From the NCBI RefSeq assembly GCF_014212125.1, contig NZ_JACJVP010000057.1, positions 1 to 38,638 of the forward strand: a stretch of DNA of 38,638 bases, in the 5' to 3' direction. Under the pieces are notes generated by a model. That model saw only the letters and a list, made by a program, of their open reading frames with translations. It had not been told where the DNA came from and did no database searches. The position numbers and the translations under genes are program-made. Within the stretch, counting starts at the first letter, position 1. Every line of letters starts with the position of its first letter. The stretch comes from Cohnella nanjingensis. GTDB lineage: Bacteria > Bacillota > Bacilli > Paenibacillales > Paenibacillaceae. This document shows positions 7,538 through 15,036 of the stretch, piece by piece.

Positions 7538-8521
7538 ATGGCAATCGGCAGCATTCCCGGACAAGAGAGGGCGAAGACGCTGCTGCGGGGCGCCCTCCGC
7601 TCGGGGAAGATCGCCCACGCTTATCTGTTCGCGGGTCCTTCCGGCACCGGGCGCAGGGCGATGGCGCAGGCGTTCGCGCAGACGCTGCTGTGCGAGCGGG
7701 GCGGCGACGACGCGTGCGGCGAATGCCTCCAATGCCGCAAAGTGATGCACGGCAATCATCCCGATCTCCACCGGATCGAACCGGACGGAGCGACGGTCAA
7801 GATCGAGCAGATCCGCGAGCTCCAGCGCGAGCTGTCTTATCGCAGCGCCGGGTCCGACCGGAAGATCTATATCATCGAGGGCGCCGAGACGATGACGGTT
7901 CAGGCGGCCAACAGCTTGCTAAAGTTCCTCGAGGAGCCGCCGTCGCCCGTCGTGGCGATGCTGATCGCGCCGAGCGCGCAGGCGGTGCTCCCGACGATAT
8001 CCTCCCGGACGCAGCTCGTGCCGTTCGTGCCGGGCGATCCGGTCGTCCTCGAACAGACGCTGGCCGCCGAAGGGATCCCTCCGCTGCTGGCCAAAGCGGC
8101 GGTCCACCTGTCTTCGGGCCTCGACGGCAGCCGGGCGCTCGCGCAAGAGAATTGGTTTGCAGAAATCCGAAACGTAGTGATACAATTAGGCAAGGAGATT
8201 CCGTCCCGGTTCCCTGCCGTTCTGCTTACCGCACAGCAGCAGGTGTTTAAGACGGATCTCGCGGAGCGTTGTGACCTTCTGTTGCAAATGTTTGCCTTAT
8301 GGTATAGAGATATGATTTACGTGATGACCGGGCGCGAACAACGGCTCGTGTTCCCCGATCAAGGGGATTGGATGGCCAAGCAAGCCTGGAGCCGCAGTAT
8401 CGACGACTGGGTGAAGGCGATGGAAGCGGCGCTGACGGCTGCCCGCCGGATCAAAGCGCACGTGCAGCCGCAGTTAGCCTTCGAGCAATTTCTGGTAACG
8501 TCAGCGGCTATGGCAAGATAA
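7538..8521 (+). CDS. holB: DNA polymerase III subunit delta' (clamp loader)
   Basis: Protein of 327 aa. Delta' is the fixed subunit of the clamp loader that opens the beta ring. N-terminal AAA+ fold with FAGPSGTGRRAMA, where the Walker A lysine is replaced by Arg, consistent with a subunit that need not hydrolyse ATP. Four Cys for zinc at 52, 60, 63 and 66. SLLKFLEEPPSP and ISSRTQLVPF carry the SRC-like region of clamp loaders, here S-R-T. Start at ATG 7538 with AAAGGAAG 10 nt upstream; the in-frame ATG at 7484 would add 18 basic residues without support. Next to yaaR and ricT, as in B. subtilis. Confidence 0.93.
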   Translation: MAIGSIPGQERAKTLLRGALRSGKIAHAYLFAGPSGTGRRAMAQAFAQTLLCERGGDDACGECLQCRKVMHGNHPDLHRIEPDGATVKIEQIRELQRELSYRSAGSDRKIYIIEGAETMTVQAANSLLKFLEEPPSPVVAMLIAPSAQAVLPTISSRTQLVPFVPGDPVVLEQTLAAEGIPPLLAKAAVHLSSGLDGSRALAQENWFAEIRNVVIQLGKEIPSRFPAVLLTAQQQVFKTDLAERCDLLLQMFALWYRDMIYVMTGREQRLVFPDQGDWMAKQAWSRSIDDWVKAMEAALTAARRIKAHVQPQLAFEQFLVTSAAMAR

Positions 8522-8559
8522 TCGTACGGATTGCTGCTGGCGTGCGGGAGGGGTAGATA

Positions 8560-9360
8560 TTGTACGATGTTGTCGGGATCCGCTTTAAGAAAGCGGGCAA
8601 AGTTTATTATTTCGACCCGGCGGAGCATCCGGTATCCAAGGATCAGCATGTCATCGTCGAGACCGCGCGAGGCGTCGAATACGGCACTGTCGTAATCGGA
8701 CCGAAGACGGTAGGCGAAGCGGATGTCGTACTGCCGCTGAAGCGGGTCATTCGGATCGCCGGGGAGAACGATGCCCACGCGGTCGAGGAGAATCGCAACG
8801 CGGCCAAGAACGCGTTCGCAATCGGACTACAGAAAATTAAGGACCATCAGCTGCGCATGAAGCTGGTGGACGTGGAATACACGTTTGACCGCAACAAGAT
8901 CATCTTCTACTTCACCGCCGAGGGACGCGTCGATTTCCGCGAGCTGGTGAAGGATCTGGCCGGGGTCTTCCGCACCCGGATCGAGCTGAGGCAGATCGGC
9001 GTGCGCGACGAAGCCAAGATGCTGGGCGGGATCGGACCTTGCGGTCGGGTGCTGTGTTGCTCTTCCTGGCTGGGGGACTTCGAGCCCGTCTCGATCAAGA
9101 TGGCCAAGGACCAGAATCTGTCGCTCAATCCGACGAAGATCTCGGGCCTGTGCGGGCGTCTCATGTGCTGCTTGAAGTACGAGCACGACAACTATGAGAG
9201 CGCGAAGGAAGAGATGCCGGCGGTCGGCAAGGTCGTCGTCACTTCGTTCGGAGAAGGCAAGGTCGTAGGCCTGAACGCGGGAAGCCGCACCGTCCACGTC
9301 CAATTGTTCGAGGTCGGCAAGGTCAAGGAGCTTCCTTTCGACGAAGTGGTCGTTAAATAA
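8560..9360 (+). CDS. ricT: RicT (YaaT), PSP1 family regulatory iron-sulfur complex subunit
   Basis: Protein of 266 aa beginning with TTG 8560, preceded by GGGAGGGG. PSP1 C-terminal core with cysteine-rich motifs GGIGPCGRVLCCSSWL and GLCGRLMCCLKYE. In B. subtilis RicA, RicF and RicT form a complex carrying Fe-S clusters that promotes mRNA maturation by RNase Y and the phosphorelay to Spo0A, so it is needed for sporulation, competence and biofilm. Its position between holB and yabA is conserved. Confidence 0.94.
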   Translation: MYDVVGIRFKKAGKVYYFDPAEHPVSKDQHVIVETARGVEYGTVVIGPKTVGEADVVLPLKRVIRIAGENDAHAVEENRNAAKNAFAIGLQKIKDHQLRMKLVDVEYTFDRNKIIFYFTAEGRVDFRELVKDLAGVFRTRIELRQIGVRDEAKMLGGIGPCGRVLCCSSWLGDFEPVSIKMAKDQNLSLNPTKISGLCGRLMCCLKYEHDNYESAKEEMPAVGKVVVTSFGEGKVVGLNAGSRTVHVQLFEVGKVKELPFDEVVVK

Positions 9361-9412
9361 AGTCAGATTTCACGTCACGACATAACCTGTTGCTTGAGGT
9401 GGAGCGTTGCCC

Positions 9413-9778
9413 ATGAAAGATATTTTCCTAGGCGTAGATGAACTCGAGGCTAACTTGGGAACCCTGCATTCGGACTTCGGGTCACTCAAATTGAAGATTA
9501 AAGAATTGCTTGAAGAGAACCAGCGGCTTCGAATCGAAAATCAACAATTACGGAAAATATTAAAGCGCGAGACCATCTCCGATTCGGATCCAGAGACGGC
9601 GGAAGAACCGGCCGACGTCCCGGGAGAAGAAAAATCGGCTGCGGCCGTAGGGGTCGGAGAAGGATACGATAACTTAGCTCGTCTGTACCATGAAGGCTTC
9701 CATATCTGCAATGTTTATTACGGACACTTGAGGATGGAGGGCGATTGCTTGTTCTGCCTCTCCTTCCTTAGCAAGTAA
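9413..9778 (+). CDS. yabA: Replication initiation control protein YabA
   Basis: Protein of 121 aa. N-terminal coiled coil (residues about 8-52, KIKELLEENQRLRIENQQLR), an acidic linker rich in Glu, Asp and Pro (about 53-84), and a C-terminal zinc site with His97, Cys99, Cys112 and Cys115 (FHIC then CLFC). YabA binds DnaA and DnaN and prevents over-initiation. Start at ATG 9413 after TGAGGTGGAG; an in-frame TTG at 9407 is less likely. The stop codon is inside the left end of repeat copy 2, so that element may form the transcript's 3' end. Confidence 0.93.
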   Translation: MKDIFLGVDELEANLGTLHSDFGSLKLKIKELLEENQRLRIENQQLRKILKRETISDSDPETAEEPADVPGEEKSAAAVGVGEGYDNLARLYHEGFHICNVYYGHLRMEGDCLFCLSFLSK

Positions 9779-9868
9779 AAACGGCTTCGCCGTCCTCGGA
9801 AGAGGGCGGAACGTTTTTATCGAAGATCTTTCAGAAGCGATGGGCAAAAGCTTATGCATGCTGAAGGT
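9773..9868 (+). repeat. Dispersed two-hairpin repeat element, copy 2
   Basis: First half almost identical to copy 1: TAAAAACG (9776-9783) and CGTTTTTA (9812-9819), with inner TCGCC/GGCGG and a CCTC-GGAA-GAGG cap. Second half has another sequence but a similar fold: CTTTCAG pairs with CTGAAGG around an inner GC-AT/AT-GC and GGGC-AAAA-GCTT stem. The yabA stop codon lies inside its left end. Confidence 0.8.
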
Positions 9869-9884
9869 CAACTCAGACGTCCAG

Positions 9885-9917
9885 CCGGCTTCCCGAGAGG
9901 GAATGCCGGTTTTTTTT
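9885..9917 (+). terminator. Strong intrinsic terminator after yabA
   Basis: CCGGCTTCCC pairs with GGGAA-t-GCCGG (one bulged T) around a GAGA tetraloop, followed by eight T. Confidence 0.92.
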
Positions 9918-10036
9918 CGGCTCGCGGAAGAGAACGGGGATCGCCGAGCGGGGAGCATCCCCCGGACTGCTGGTATTCGCGCCTTAAATCGAGTAAGCTA
10001 ATGGGCATGGAGAAATGGAACGGATGGTGAACGCGC

Positions 10037-10894
10037 TTGACCTCGAACGCGAACGGAACACCGGAGACGGACGGTCTGCATCCCGGGGAACGGACCGACG
10101 ACGGCCTACTCCCCGGCGAACGGATCGACGATCTGCTGACCCGCGATCTCAAAATCATTCAGAGCGCCGAGGTGTTCAGCTTCTCGCTGGATGCGGTGCT
10201 GCTGGCCCGGTTCGCGGGCATCCCGCCGCGCGGTCGCGTGCTGGATCTATGCACCGGCAACGGCGTCGTCCCGCTGCTGCTGTCGACGCGGACCCAAGCC
10301 CGGATCGAAGGCATCGAGATCCAGCCGCGGCTGGCGGATATGGCGCGTCGCAGCGTCGCCCTTAACGGACTCGAAGATCGCATCTATATAATAGAAGGAA
10401 ACCTGAAGGAACTGCCCGCGCTGCAGGGTCCGGACGCCTATGACGCGATCACGGTCAATCCGCCGTACAAGCCCGTAGGGACCGGCGAGCACAAGGGCAA
10501 CCTCCATCAAGCGATGGCCCGGCACGAGCTGGGCTGCACGCTCGAGGACGTGACGGCCGCCTGCGCGCGCCTCGTGAAGCCGGGAGGACGCGTCTCCATG
10601 GTCCATCGGCCGTCCCGGCTCGCGGAGATCATCGATGCGATGCGCCGCTGCCGACTGGAGCCGAAGCGGATCCGCTTCGTGCATTCGCGCATCGACGCCG
10701 AGGCGAACATGGTGCTCATCGAAGCGAGTCTCGGCGGCAAGCCCGAGGTTCGCCTGCTGCCGCCCTTGATCGTATACGAGGGCGACGGCCGGCAATACGC
10801 GCCGGAGCTGCTGGATGTATTCTACGGGCGCAAGACGGAGTTGAACGAAGACCGGCAGACGGAGAGGAGCGGCGCGAATGAAGGACAAGAATAG
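10037..10894 (+). CDS. tRNA1(Val) adenine-37 N6-methyltransferase family protein (YabB/TrmN6)
   Basis: Protein of 285 aa with a Rossmann methyltransferase fold: SAM motif VLDLCTGNGVVPLLL (about 68-82) and the amino-methyltransferase motif NPPY at 141-144. Homologues methylate the N6 of adenine 37 in tRNA1Val; the specificity here is inferred. The start is uncertain: TTG 10037 is used but has no clear ribosome-binding site. The N-terminus contains a 10-residue tandem duplication (HPGERTDDGL then LPGERIDDLL) encoded by a 30-bp repeat; the second copy matches the usual start of the family. It overlaps rsmI by 17 bp. The GIY-YIG gene yazA that lies between them in B. subtilis is missing. Confidence 0.85.
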   Translation: MTSNANGTPETDGLHPGERTDDGLLPGERIDDLLTRDLKIIQSAEVFSFSLDAVLLARFAGIPPRGRVLDLCTGNGVVPLLLSTRTQARIEGIEIQPRLADMARRSVALNGLEDRIYIIEGNLKELPALQGPDAYDAITVNPPYKPVGTGEHKGNLHQAMARHELGCTLEDVTAACARLVKPGGRVSMVHRPSRLAEIIDAMRRCRLEPKRIRFVHSRIDAEANMVLIEASLGGKPEVRLLPPLIVYEGDGRQYAPELLDVFYGRKTELNEDRQTERSGANEGQE

Positions 10895-11918
10895 CAAGAG
10901 GAAGGGAAGCGCGGACGCGAGTACGGGCCGCGAACCGCCGGCGCATGAACCGGCTTCGCCGGGGATGAGGACGGAGGATGGATCCGCCGAAGCGGAAGCG
11001 CAAGTTCAGAAGAGCTTCGCCTCCCGCCCGTCGGACAAGCCGGGAACGCTCTACCTGGTCGCCACGCCGATCGGCAATCTCGAGGACATGACCTTCCGCG
11101 CGATCCGCACGCTGAAGGAAGCCGATCTCATCGCGGCCGAGGACACGCGCCAGACGCGCAAGCTGCTGACCCATTACGAGATCGGCAACCGCCTCGTCAG
11201 CTATCACGAGCATAACAAGGAAGCGAGCGGTCCCGAGCTGCTGCGCATGCTGGAGGAAGGCAGCAGCATCGCGCTCGTCAGCGACGCGGGCATCCCGGCC
11301 ATCTCCGACCCGGGGGCCGATCTTGCGGCCGAAGCCGCGCGCCGCGGCATCCCGGTCGTGCCGATCCCCGGCGCCAACGCGGCGCTCTCCGCGCTGATCG
11401 TCTCCGGTCTGCCGACCGACCGCTTCCTCTTCGCCGGATTCCCGCCGAGGGAGCGCAAAGGTCTGGAGCCCTTCCTCGCCCGGCTGGATCGGGAGAGCGC
11501 GACGCTTCTGTTCTATGAAGCGCCGCACCGGCTCAAGAAGACGCTGCTCGCCATCGTCGAACGGTGGGGCGATCGGCGGATGGCGATCGTCCGCGAGCTG
11601 ACGAAACGTCACGAGGAAGTCGTCCGAGGCACGGTGCAGGCTTGCCTCCGCCATTTAGAGGCTCACCCGCCGCTCGGCGAATGCTGCCTCGTCATCGAAG
11701 GCGCGGATCCTTCCGCCTCGGCCGAAGGCGGCCCCGACGAAGCCGACGGCCGGACGGCTGCTTGGTGGAGCACGCTAACGCTCGCGGAGCATGTCGGCCG
11801 CTATGCCGCTGCCGGGGGCGAAGCCGGCGGCAACCGCAAGGAAGCGATGCGCCTCGCCGCGCGGGATCGCGGCATGTCCCGTAGAGACGTGTATCAGGCG
11901 CTCCTGGATGCCGAATAA
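10878..11918 (+). CDS. rsmI: 16S rRNA (cytidine-1402 2'-O)-methyltransferase RsmI
   Basis: Protein of 346 aa. The tetrapyrrole-methylase fold is clear: LYLVATPIGNLEDMTFRAI, IAAEDTRQTRKLL, ALVSDAGIPAISDPGA and PIPGANAALSAL. The enzyme methylates the 2'-O of C1402 in the 16S rRNA decoding centre. The first 50 or so residues, rich in Lys, Ser, Glu and Ala, are an extension not usual in the family; an internal ATG at 10965 has no ribosome-binding site, while GGAGAGGAG lies before the ATG at 10878. The C-terminal helical region ends with SRRDVYQALL, normal for RsmI. Overlap with the upstream methyltransferase suggests an RNA-modification operon. Confidence 0.94.
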   Translation: MKDKNSKRKGSADASTGREPPAHEPASPGMRTEDGSAEAEAQVQKSFASRPSDKPGTLYLVATPIGNLEDMTFRAIRTLKEADLIAAEDTRQTRKLLTHYEIGNRLVSYHEHNKEASGPELLRMLEEGSSIALVSDAGIPAISDPGADLAAEAARRGIPVVPIPGANAALSALIVSGLPTDRFLFAGFPPRERKGLEPFLARLDRESATLLFYEAPHRLKKTLLAIVERWGDRRMAIVRELTKRHEEVVRGTVQACLRHLEAHPPLGECCLVIEGADPSASAEGGPDEADGRTAAWWSTLTLAEHVGRYAAAGGEAGGNRKEAMRLAARDRGMSRRDVYQALLDAE

Positions 11919-11951
11919 TTTTCATCCGGCTCAAAATCGTGTCGCTGTCCT

Positions 11952-12052
11952 CGGTCTCGTAAAGGATAAGTTTCACCTATCCTTAACTGATCCGTCTCCG
12001 ATAAAAACGTATCGCCCTCTTCTGAGAAGACGGCAAGGCCGTTTTTACTTGC
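11952..12052 (-). repeat. Dispersed two-hairpin repeat element, copy 3 (inverted)
   Basis: On the minus strand it begins AAGTAAAAACGGCC and continues with the same hairpin 1 (TAAAAACG/CGTTTTTA; inner TTGCC/GGCGA) and hairpin 2 (AAGGATA-GGTGAAACT-TATCCTT). It lies between the convergent rsmI and abrB genes, downstream of abrB in its own orientation. Confidence 0.85.
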
Positions 12053-12060
12053 GAAGATAG

Positions 12061-12095
12061 AAAAAAGCCCCTCCCGACAGCTTGCTCGGGAGGGG
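12061..12095 (-). terminator. Terminator of abrB
   Basis: Ten-bp perfect stem CCCCTCCCGA/TCGGGAGGGG with an 8-nt loop; six A on the + strand give a T run on the minus strand. Confidence 0.92.
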
Positions 12096-12164
12096 TGCAA
12101 GGAGATATAAAAAGGTTAGAATTAACATTTTCACGTACTTCGATTCTATTATAGCGTATATTCT

Positions 12165-12419
12165 TTAATTTGTCACAGGTGTAGGCAAATCCTTCAAGCA
12201 ATCCCTGCAAACAATTTTTCCTTTGAAGTAAGTAACGCTCTCCGCATTGCCGCAGAAGATGCAAGCCGGCTCATACTTCTTGAGCATGATGCGCTCGCCG
12301 TCCACGTAAATCTCCAATGCATCCTTCTCTCCGATCCCCAGCGTCCGGCGCAGCTCGATCGGGATGACGACACGCCCCAGCTCATCCACTTTCCGTACAA
12401 TGCCCGTTGATTTCAACAT
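12165..12419 (-). CDS. abrB: Transition-state regulator AbrB with a C-terminal zinc-ribbon-like tail
   Basis: Protein of 84 aa. Residues 1-50 are nearly the same as the B. subtilis AbrB DNA-binding domain (STGIVRKVDELGRVVIPIEL, RRTLGIGEKDALEIYVDGE). The C-terminal part is different: Cys53, Cys56, Cys71 and Cys74 (CIFC and CRDC) suggest a small zinc-binding knuckle instead of the classical multimerisation domain. AbrB represses post-exponential genes, including spoVG. Start at 12419 with AAGGAGGA 8 nt upstream. A sigma-A promoter and tandem Spo0A boxes lie upstream, and a terminator downstream. It is divergent from the HD phosphohydrolase gene. Confidence 0.92.
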   Translation of the reverse strand: MLKSTGIVRKVDELGRVVIPIELRRTLGIGEKDALEIYVDGERIMLKKYEPACIFCGNAESVTYFKGKIVCRDCLKDLPTPVTN

Positions 12420-12490
12420 TTGGAAATCCTCCTTCATACAGGTTAAAATAAGTTCTATACGGATAGGGGCCACGAGTGCATGTCCGTAAA

Positions 12491-12507
12491 TTCGCCATCA
12501 TTCGACA
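12491..12507 (-). promoter_or_regulatory. Tandem Spo0A boxes controlling abrB
   Basis: Minus strand reads TGTCGAATGATGGCGAA: two 0A boxes (TGNCGAA) 10 bp apart in the same direction. They lie about 17-33 bp after the predicted transcription start. B. subtilis abrB has the same arrangement (TGTCGAA and TGACGAA), through which Spo0A~P represses abrB. Confidence 0.85.
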
Positions 12508-12530
12508 AATTTCTGTGTTTTCCGCTTTCT

Positions 12531-12559
12531 ATCGTACCAACGATTCCCAAATAAGTCAA
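12531..12559 (-). promoter_or_regulatory. Sigma-A promoter of abrB
   Basis: Minus strand TTGACT (12559-12554), 17 bp, TACGAT (12536-12531). Confidence 0.8.
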
Positions 12560-12675
12560 CCGAAATTCGTATGTATTTATGACAATATTGAGGGAAAAGG
12601 TTATAGCTGCAATGATTACAGGGGATTGAGCGGGCAAGAGAGAGGGTAAGGGAGCTTGCACATTCCCATTTATAA

Positions 12676-12713
12676 TACGACATTATTCGACAAACATCAT
12701 CGCATATGTCGAA
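12676..12713 (+). promoter_or_regulatory. Cluster of Spo0A-box-like sites before the HD phosphohydrolase gene
   Basis: On the minus strand TGTCGAATAATGTCGTA (12692-12676) gives two 0A-like boxes 10 bp apart, the first perfect. A third, perfect TGTCGAA is on the + strand at 12707-12713, making a large inverted repeat (12681-12692 with 12707-12718). A TATAAT at 12671-12676 touches the first box. Most of the rest of the 12420-12742 gap is AT-rich with no gene. Confidence 0.6.
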
Positions 12714-12742
12714 TGATGTACCCAAATTGATGGAGGTGCTCG

Positions 12743-14035
12743 ATGCTGCGCCAATTAGAAGAGGAAAAGGTATTCAAGGATCCGGTTCATAATTCCATCT
12801 ATGTGCAGGATGCCACGATCTGGGGGCTGATCAACACGCCTGAATTCCAGCGGCTGCGCCGAATCCGGCAACTAGGCACATCCTACCTCACCTTTCACGG
12901 TGCGGAGCATAGCCGGTTCTCCCACTCGCTGGGCGTCTACGAGATCACGCGGAAAATTATTAGCCAATTTGAGCGTAATAGATACAACGATTGGCCGCAA
13001 GAGGAGAAATTGGTAAGTTTATGCGCTTCTTTGTTGCATGATGTCGGACACGGTCCTTTTTCGCACTCCATCGAACAGGTGTTCGACACCGATCACGAAG
13101 TTTGGACCTGCGACATCATCCTGGGCGATACTGGCGTCAACCGAATCTTGAAGGAAGTCGACCCGCAATTTCCCTCGATGGTCGCCGCCGTCATCCGCAA
13201 GACCTATGACAAGCCGATCGTCATCAGCCTCGTCTCGAGCCAGATGGACGCCGATCGGATGGATTATCTGCTGCGGGACGCGTACTTCACGGGGGTGCAT
13301 TACGGCACGTTCGACTTGGACCGGATCCTGCGCGTTCTCCGCCCGTACAAAGGCCGGATCGTGGTCAAAGAGAGCGGCATGCACGCCGTGGAAGATTACC
13401 TGATGTCCCGGTATCAGATGTATTGGCAGATCTACTTCCATCCCGTCACGCGAAGCTCCGAGATTCTGCTTCGCCAGATTTTCCGCAGAGCCGGGGAGCT
13501 GCACCGCGAAGGCTACCGATTCGGCTTCATGCTGCCTCCGCTGGAGCAGCTGCTGAGCGGCACGATCGCGGTTGAAGGCTATCTCGCATTGGACGAAGCG
13601 ATGGCGCAGACGGCATTCGGTCAATGGATGCACGAACGGGATCCGCTGTTGGCGGACCTATGCAGGCGTTTCTTGAATCGCCGACTCTACAAGTATGTAC
13701 CGCTGGAGCAGCCGGATGAAACACTCGCGGAAGATCTGAAGGCGCAGTGGCGGTCGATCGGCCTCGACCCGAACTATTATCTGGAGATGGATACGCCGAC
13801 GGATTTGCCGTACGACGTCTACAAGCCGGGCGCCGCGCCGGACGCGTCGGACAAGCCGCCGGTGCTTGTGCTCGACGCGAAGGAGCGCTTGACGGAAATC
13901 TCGCTGAAGTCGGACATCGTCCGCTCGATCGCGGGGCTGCATACGGGGAAATACTACATCTACTACCCGGACGATCTGGTGCGCCCCCACGCTTCGCGCC
14001 TGAAGCCGGCCGCCCGGGAACTGCTCGGACTGTAA
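12743..14035 (+). CDS. HD-domain phosphohydrolase (YwfO / dGTPase-like)
   Basis: Protein of 430 aa with an HD domain: His61 (RFSHSLGV), His99-Asp100 (LLHDVGHGPFSHS) and a downstream Asp in SQMDADRMDYLLRD. The N-terminal VFKDPVHNSIYV and RLRRIRQLG are typical of the SAMHD1/YwfO-like group, which cleave (d)NTPs; the substrate cannot be fixed from sequence. Ribosome-binding site GGAGGTG before ATG 12743. It occupies the place of metG (metS) between abrB and tatD in B. subtilis. Spo0A-like boxes upstream hint at control by the sporulation master regulator. It ends 43 bp before tatD. Confidence 0.88.
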   Translation: MLRQLEEEKVFKDPVHNSIYVQDATIWGLINTPEFQRLRRIRQLGTSYLTFHGAEHSRFSHSLGVYEITRKIISQFERNRYNDWPQEEKLVSLCASLLHDVGHGPFSHSIEQVFDTDHEVWTCDIILGDTGVNRILKEVDPQFPSMVAAVIRKTYDKPIVISLVSSQMDADRMDYLLRDAYFTGVHYGTFDLDRILRVLRPYKGRIVVKESGMHAVEDYLMSRYQMYWQIYFHPVTRSSEILLRQIFRRAGELHREGYRFGFMLPPLEQLLSGTIAVEGYLALDEAMAQTAFGQWMHERDPLLADLCRRFLNRRLYKYVPLEQPDETLAEDLKAQWRSIGLDPNYYLEMDTPTDLPYDVYKPGAAPDASDKPPVLVLDAKERLTEISLKSDIVRSIAGLHTGKYYIYYPDDLVRPHASRLKPAARELLGL

Positions 14036-14078
14036 CGGCGCGACGCCGTTCTACTATAGAAGGGAGACAACAACCGAC

Positions 14079-14876
14079 ATGCTATTCGACACGCACGCCC
14101 ATCTAGATTCCCCCAAGTTCGACAACGATCGCGAGGACGTCATCGCCAGAGCGCAGGAAGCGGGCGTCTCCACGATCGTGAATATCGGCTTCAATCGCGA
14201 GACGATCCCGACGACGATGGCGCTGGCCGAGCGGTACCCGTTCATCTACGCCGCGGTAGGCTGGCATCCGACGGACGCTGTCGATATGCGGCTCGAGGAA
14301 GACCTGGCTTGGATCGAGCGGTTGTGCGCGCATCCCAAAGTGGTCGCCATCGGAGAGATCGGCCTCGATTATTACTGGGACACGTCCCCCAAGGAAGTGC
14401 AACAGGTCGTCTTCCGCGAGCAGATCCGTCTGGCCAAGCGGCTGAACAAGCCGATCGTCATCCATAACCGCGACGCGCACGAAGATGTCGTGAGGCTGCT
14501 CCGGGAAGAGGGCGCCTCCGAAGTCGGCGGCATCATGCACTGCTTTTCCGGGAGCTGGGAGACCGCCCGTCAATGCCTCGATATGAACTTCTATATCTCC
14601 TTCGGAGGCCCGGTTACCTTCAAGAACGCGAGGGTCCCCAAAGAGGTGTTGGACAAGGTTCCGCTCGACCGTCTGCTCCTCGAGACGGACGCGCCTTATC
14701 TAGCTCCGCATCCCCTTCGAGGCAAGCGAAACGAGTCCGCTTTTGTGTCTTTAGTCGCAGATGCGGCAGCGGAAATTAAAGGCCTGACCAGGGAAAAAAT
14801 AGAAGAATTAACGAGCCTAAATGCGCGCGCCTGTTTTGGACTCGGAGAAAAAGCGCTTTCTTCGGTAGAAAAATAA
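14079..14876 (+). CDS. TatD family metal-dependent deoxyribonuclease (YabD)
   Basis: Protein of 265 aa, TIM-barrel metal hydrolase. DTHAHLD at residues 4-10 supplies two metal-binding His, GEIGLDYYWD a Glu, IVIHNRDAH and IMHCFSGS further His, and ETDAPYLAP the catalytic Asp. TatD enzymes have 3'-5' exonuclease or DNase activity linked to repair. Ribosome-binding site AGAAGGGAG. Placed upstream of yabE as in B. subtilis. Confidence 0.93.
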   Translation: MLFDTHAHLDSPKFDNDREDVIARAQEAGVSTIVNIGFNRETIPTTMALAERYPFIYAAVGWHPTDAVDMRLEEDLAWIERLCAHPKVVAIGEIGLDYYWDTSPKEVQQVVFREQIRLAKRLNKPIVIHNRDAHEDVVRLLREEGASEVGGIMHCFSGSWETARQCLDMNFYISFGGPVTFKNARVPKEVLDKVPLDRLLLETDAPYLAPHPLRGKRNESAFVSLVADAAAEIKGLTREKIEELTSLNARACFGLGEKALSSVEK

Positions 14877-14971
14877 ATCTTTTCTCAGGTAAAACTGGTT
14901 TTTGCTGCTTATATTCCGTAATTTCGGCGTTATTTCCTTGGAAAACGGCTAAATTCGCCCTTTGACCGTTC

Positions 14972-15001
14972 TTTACACCTTTGGGGCGGAGAGGTTATCA
15001 T
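14972..15001 (+). promoter_or_regulatory. Candidate sigma-A promoter of the yabE riboswitch leader
   Basis: TTTACA, 18 bp, TATCAT; transcription would start near 15008, just before the riboswitch. Confidence 0.5.
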
Positions 15002-15036
15002 CAGTTTCAAGAGTTTGAATATGTCATCCCTTTTCC

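Noticed and set aside
12656..12676. TTGCAC with TATAAT as a promoter for the HD gene
   Set aside because: Only 9 bp separate the two; the TATAAT may still be a -10, but without this -35.
14959..14964. TTGACC as -35 of the riboswitch promoter
   Set aside because: The distance to TATCAT is 31 bp; TTTACA at 14972 fits better.
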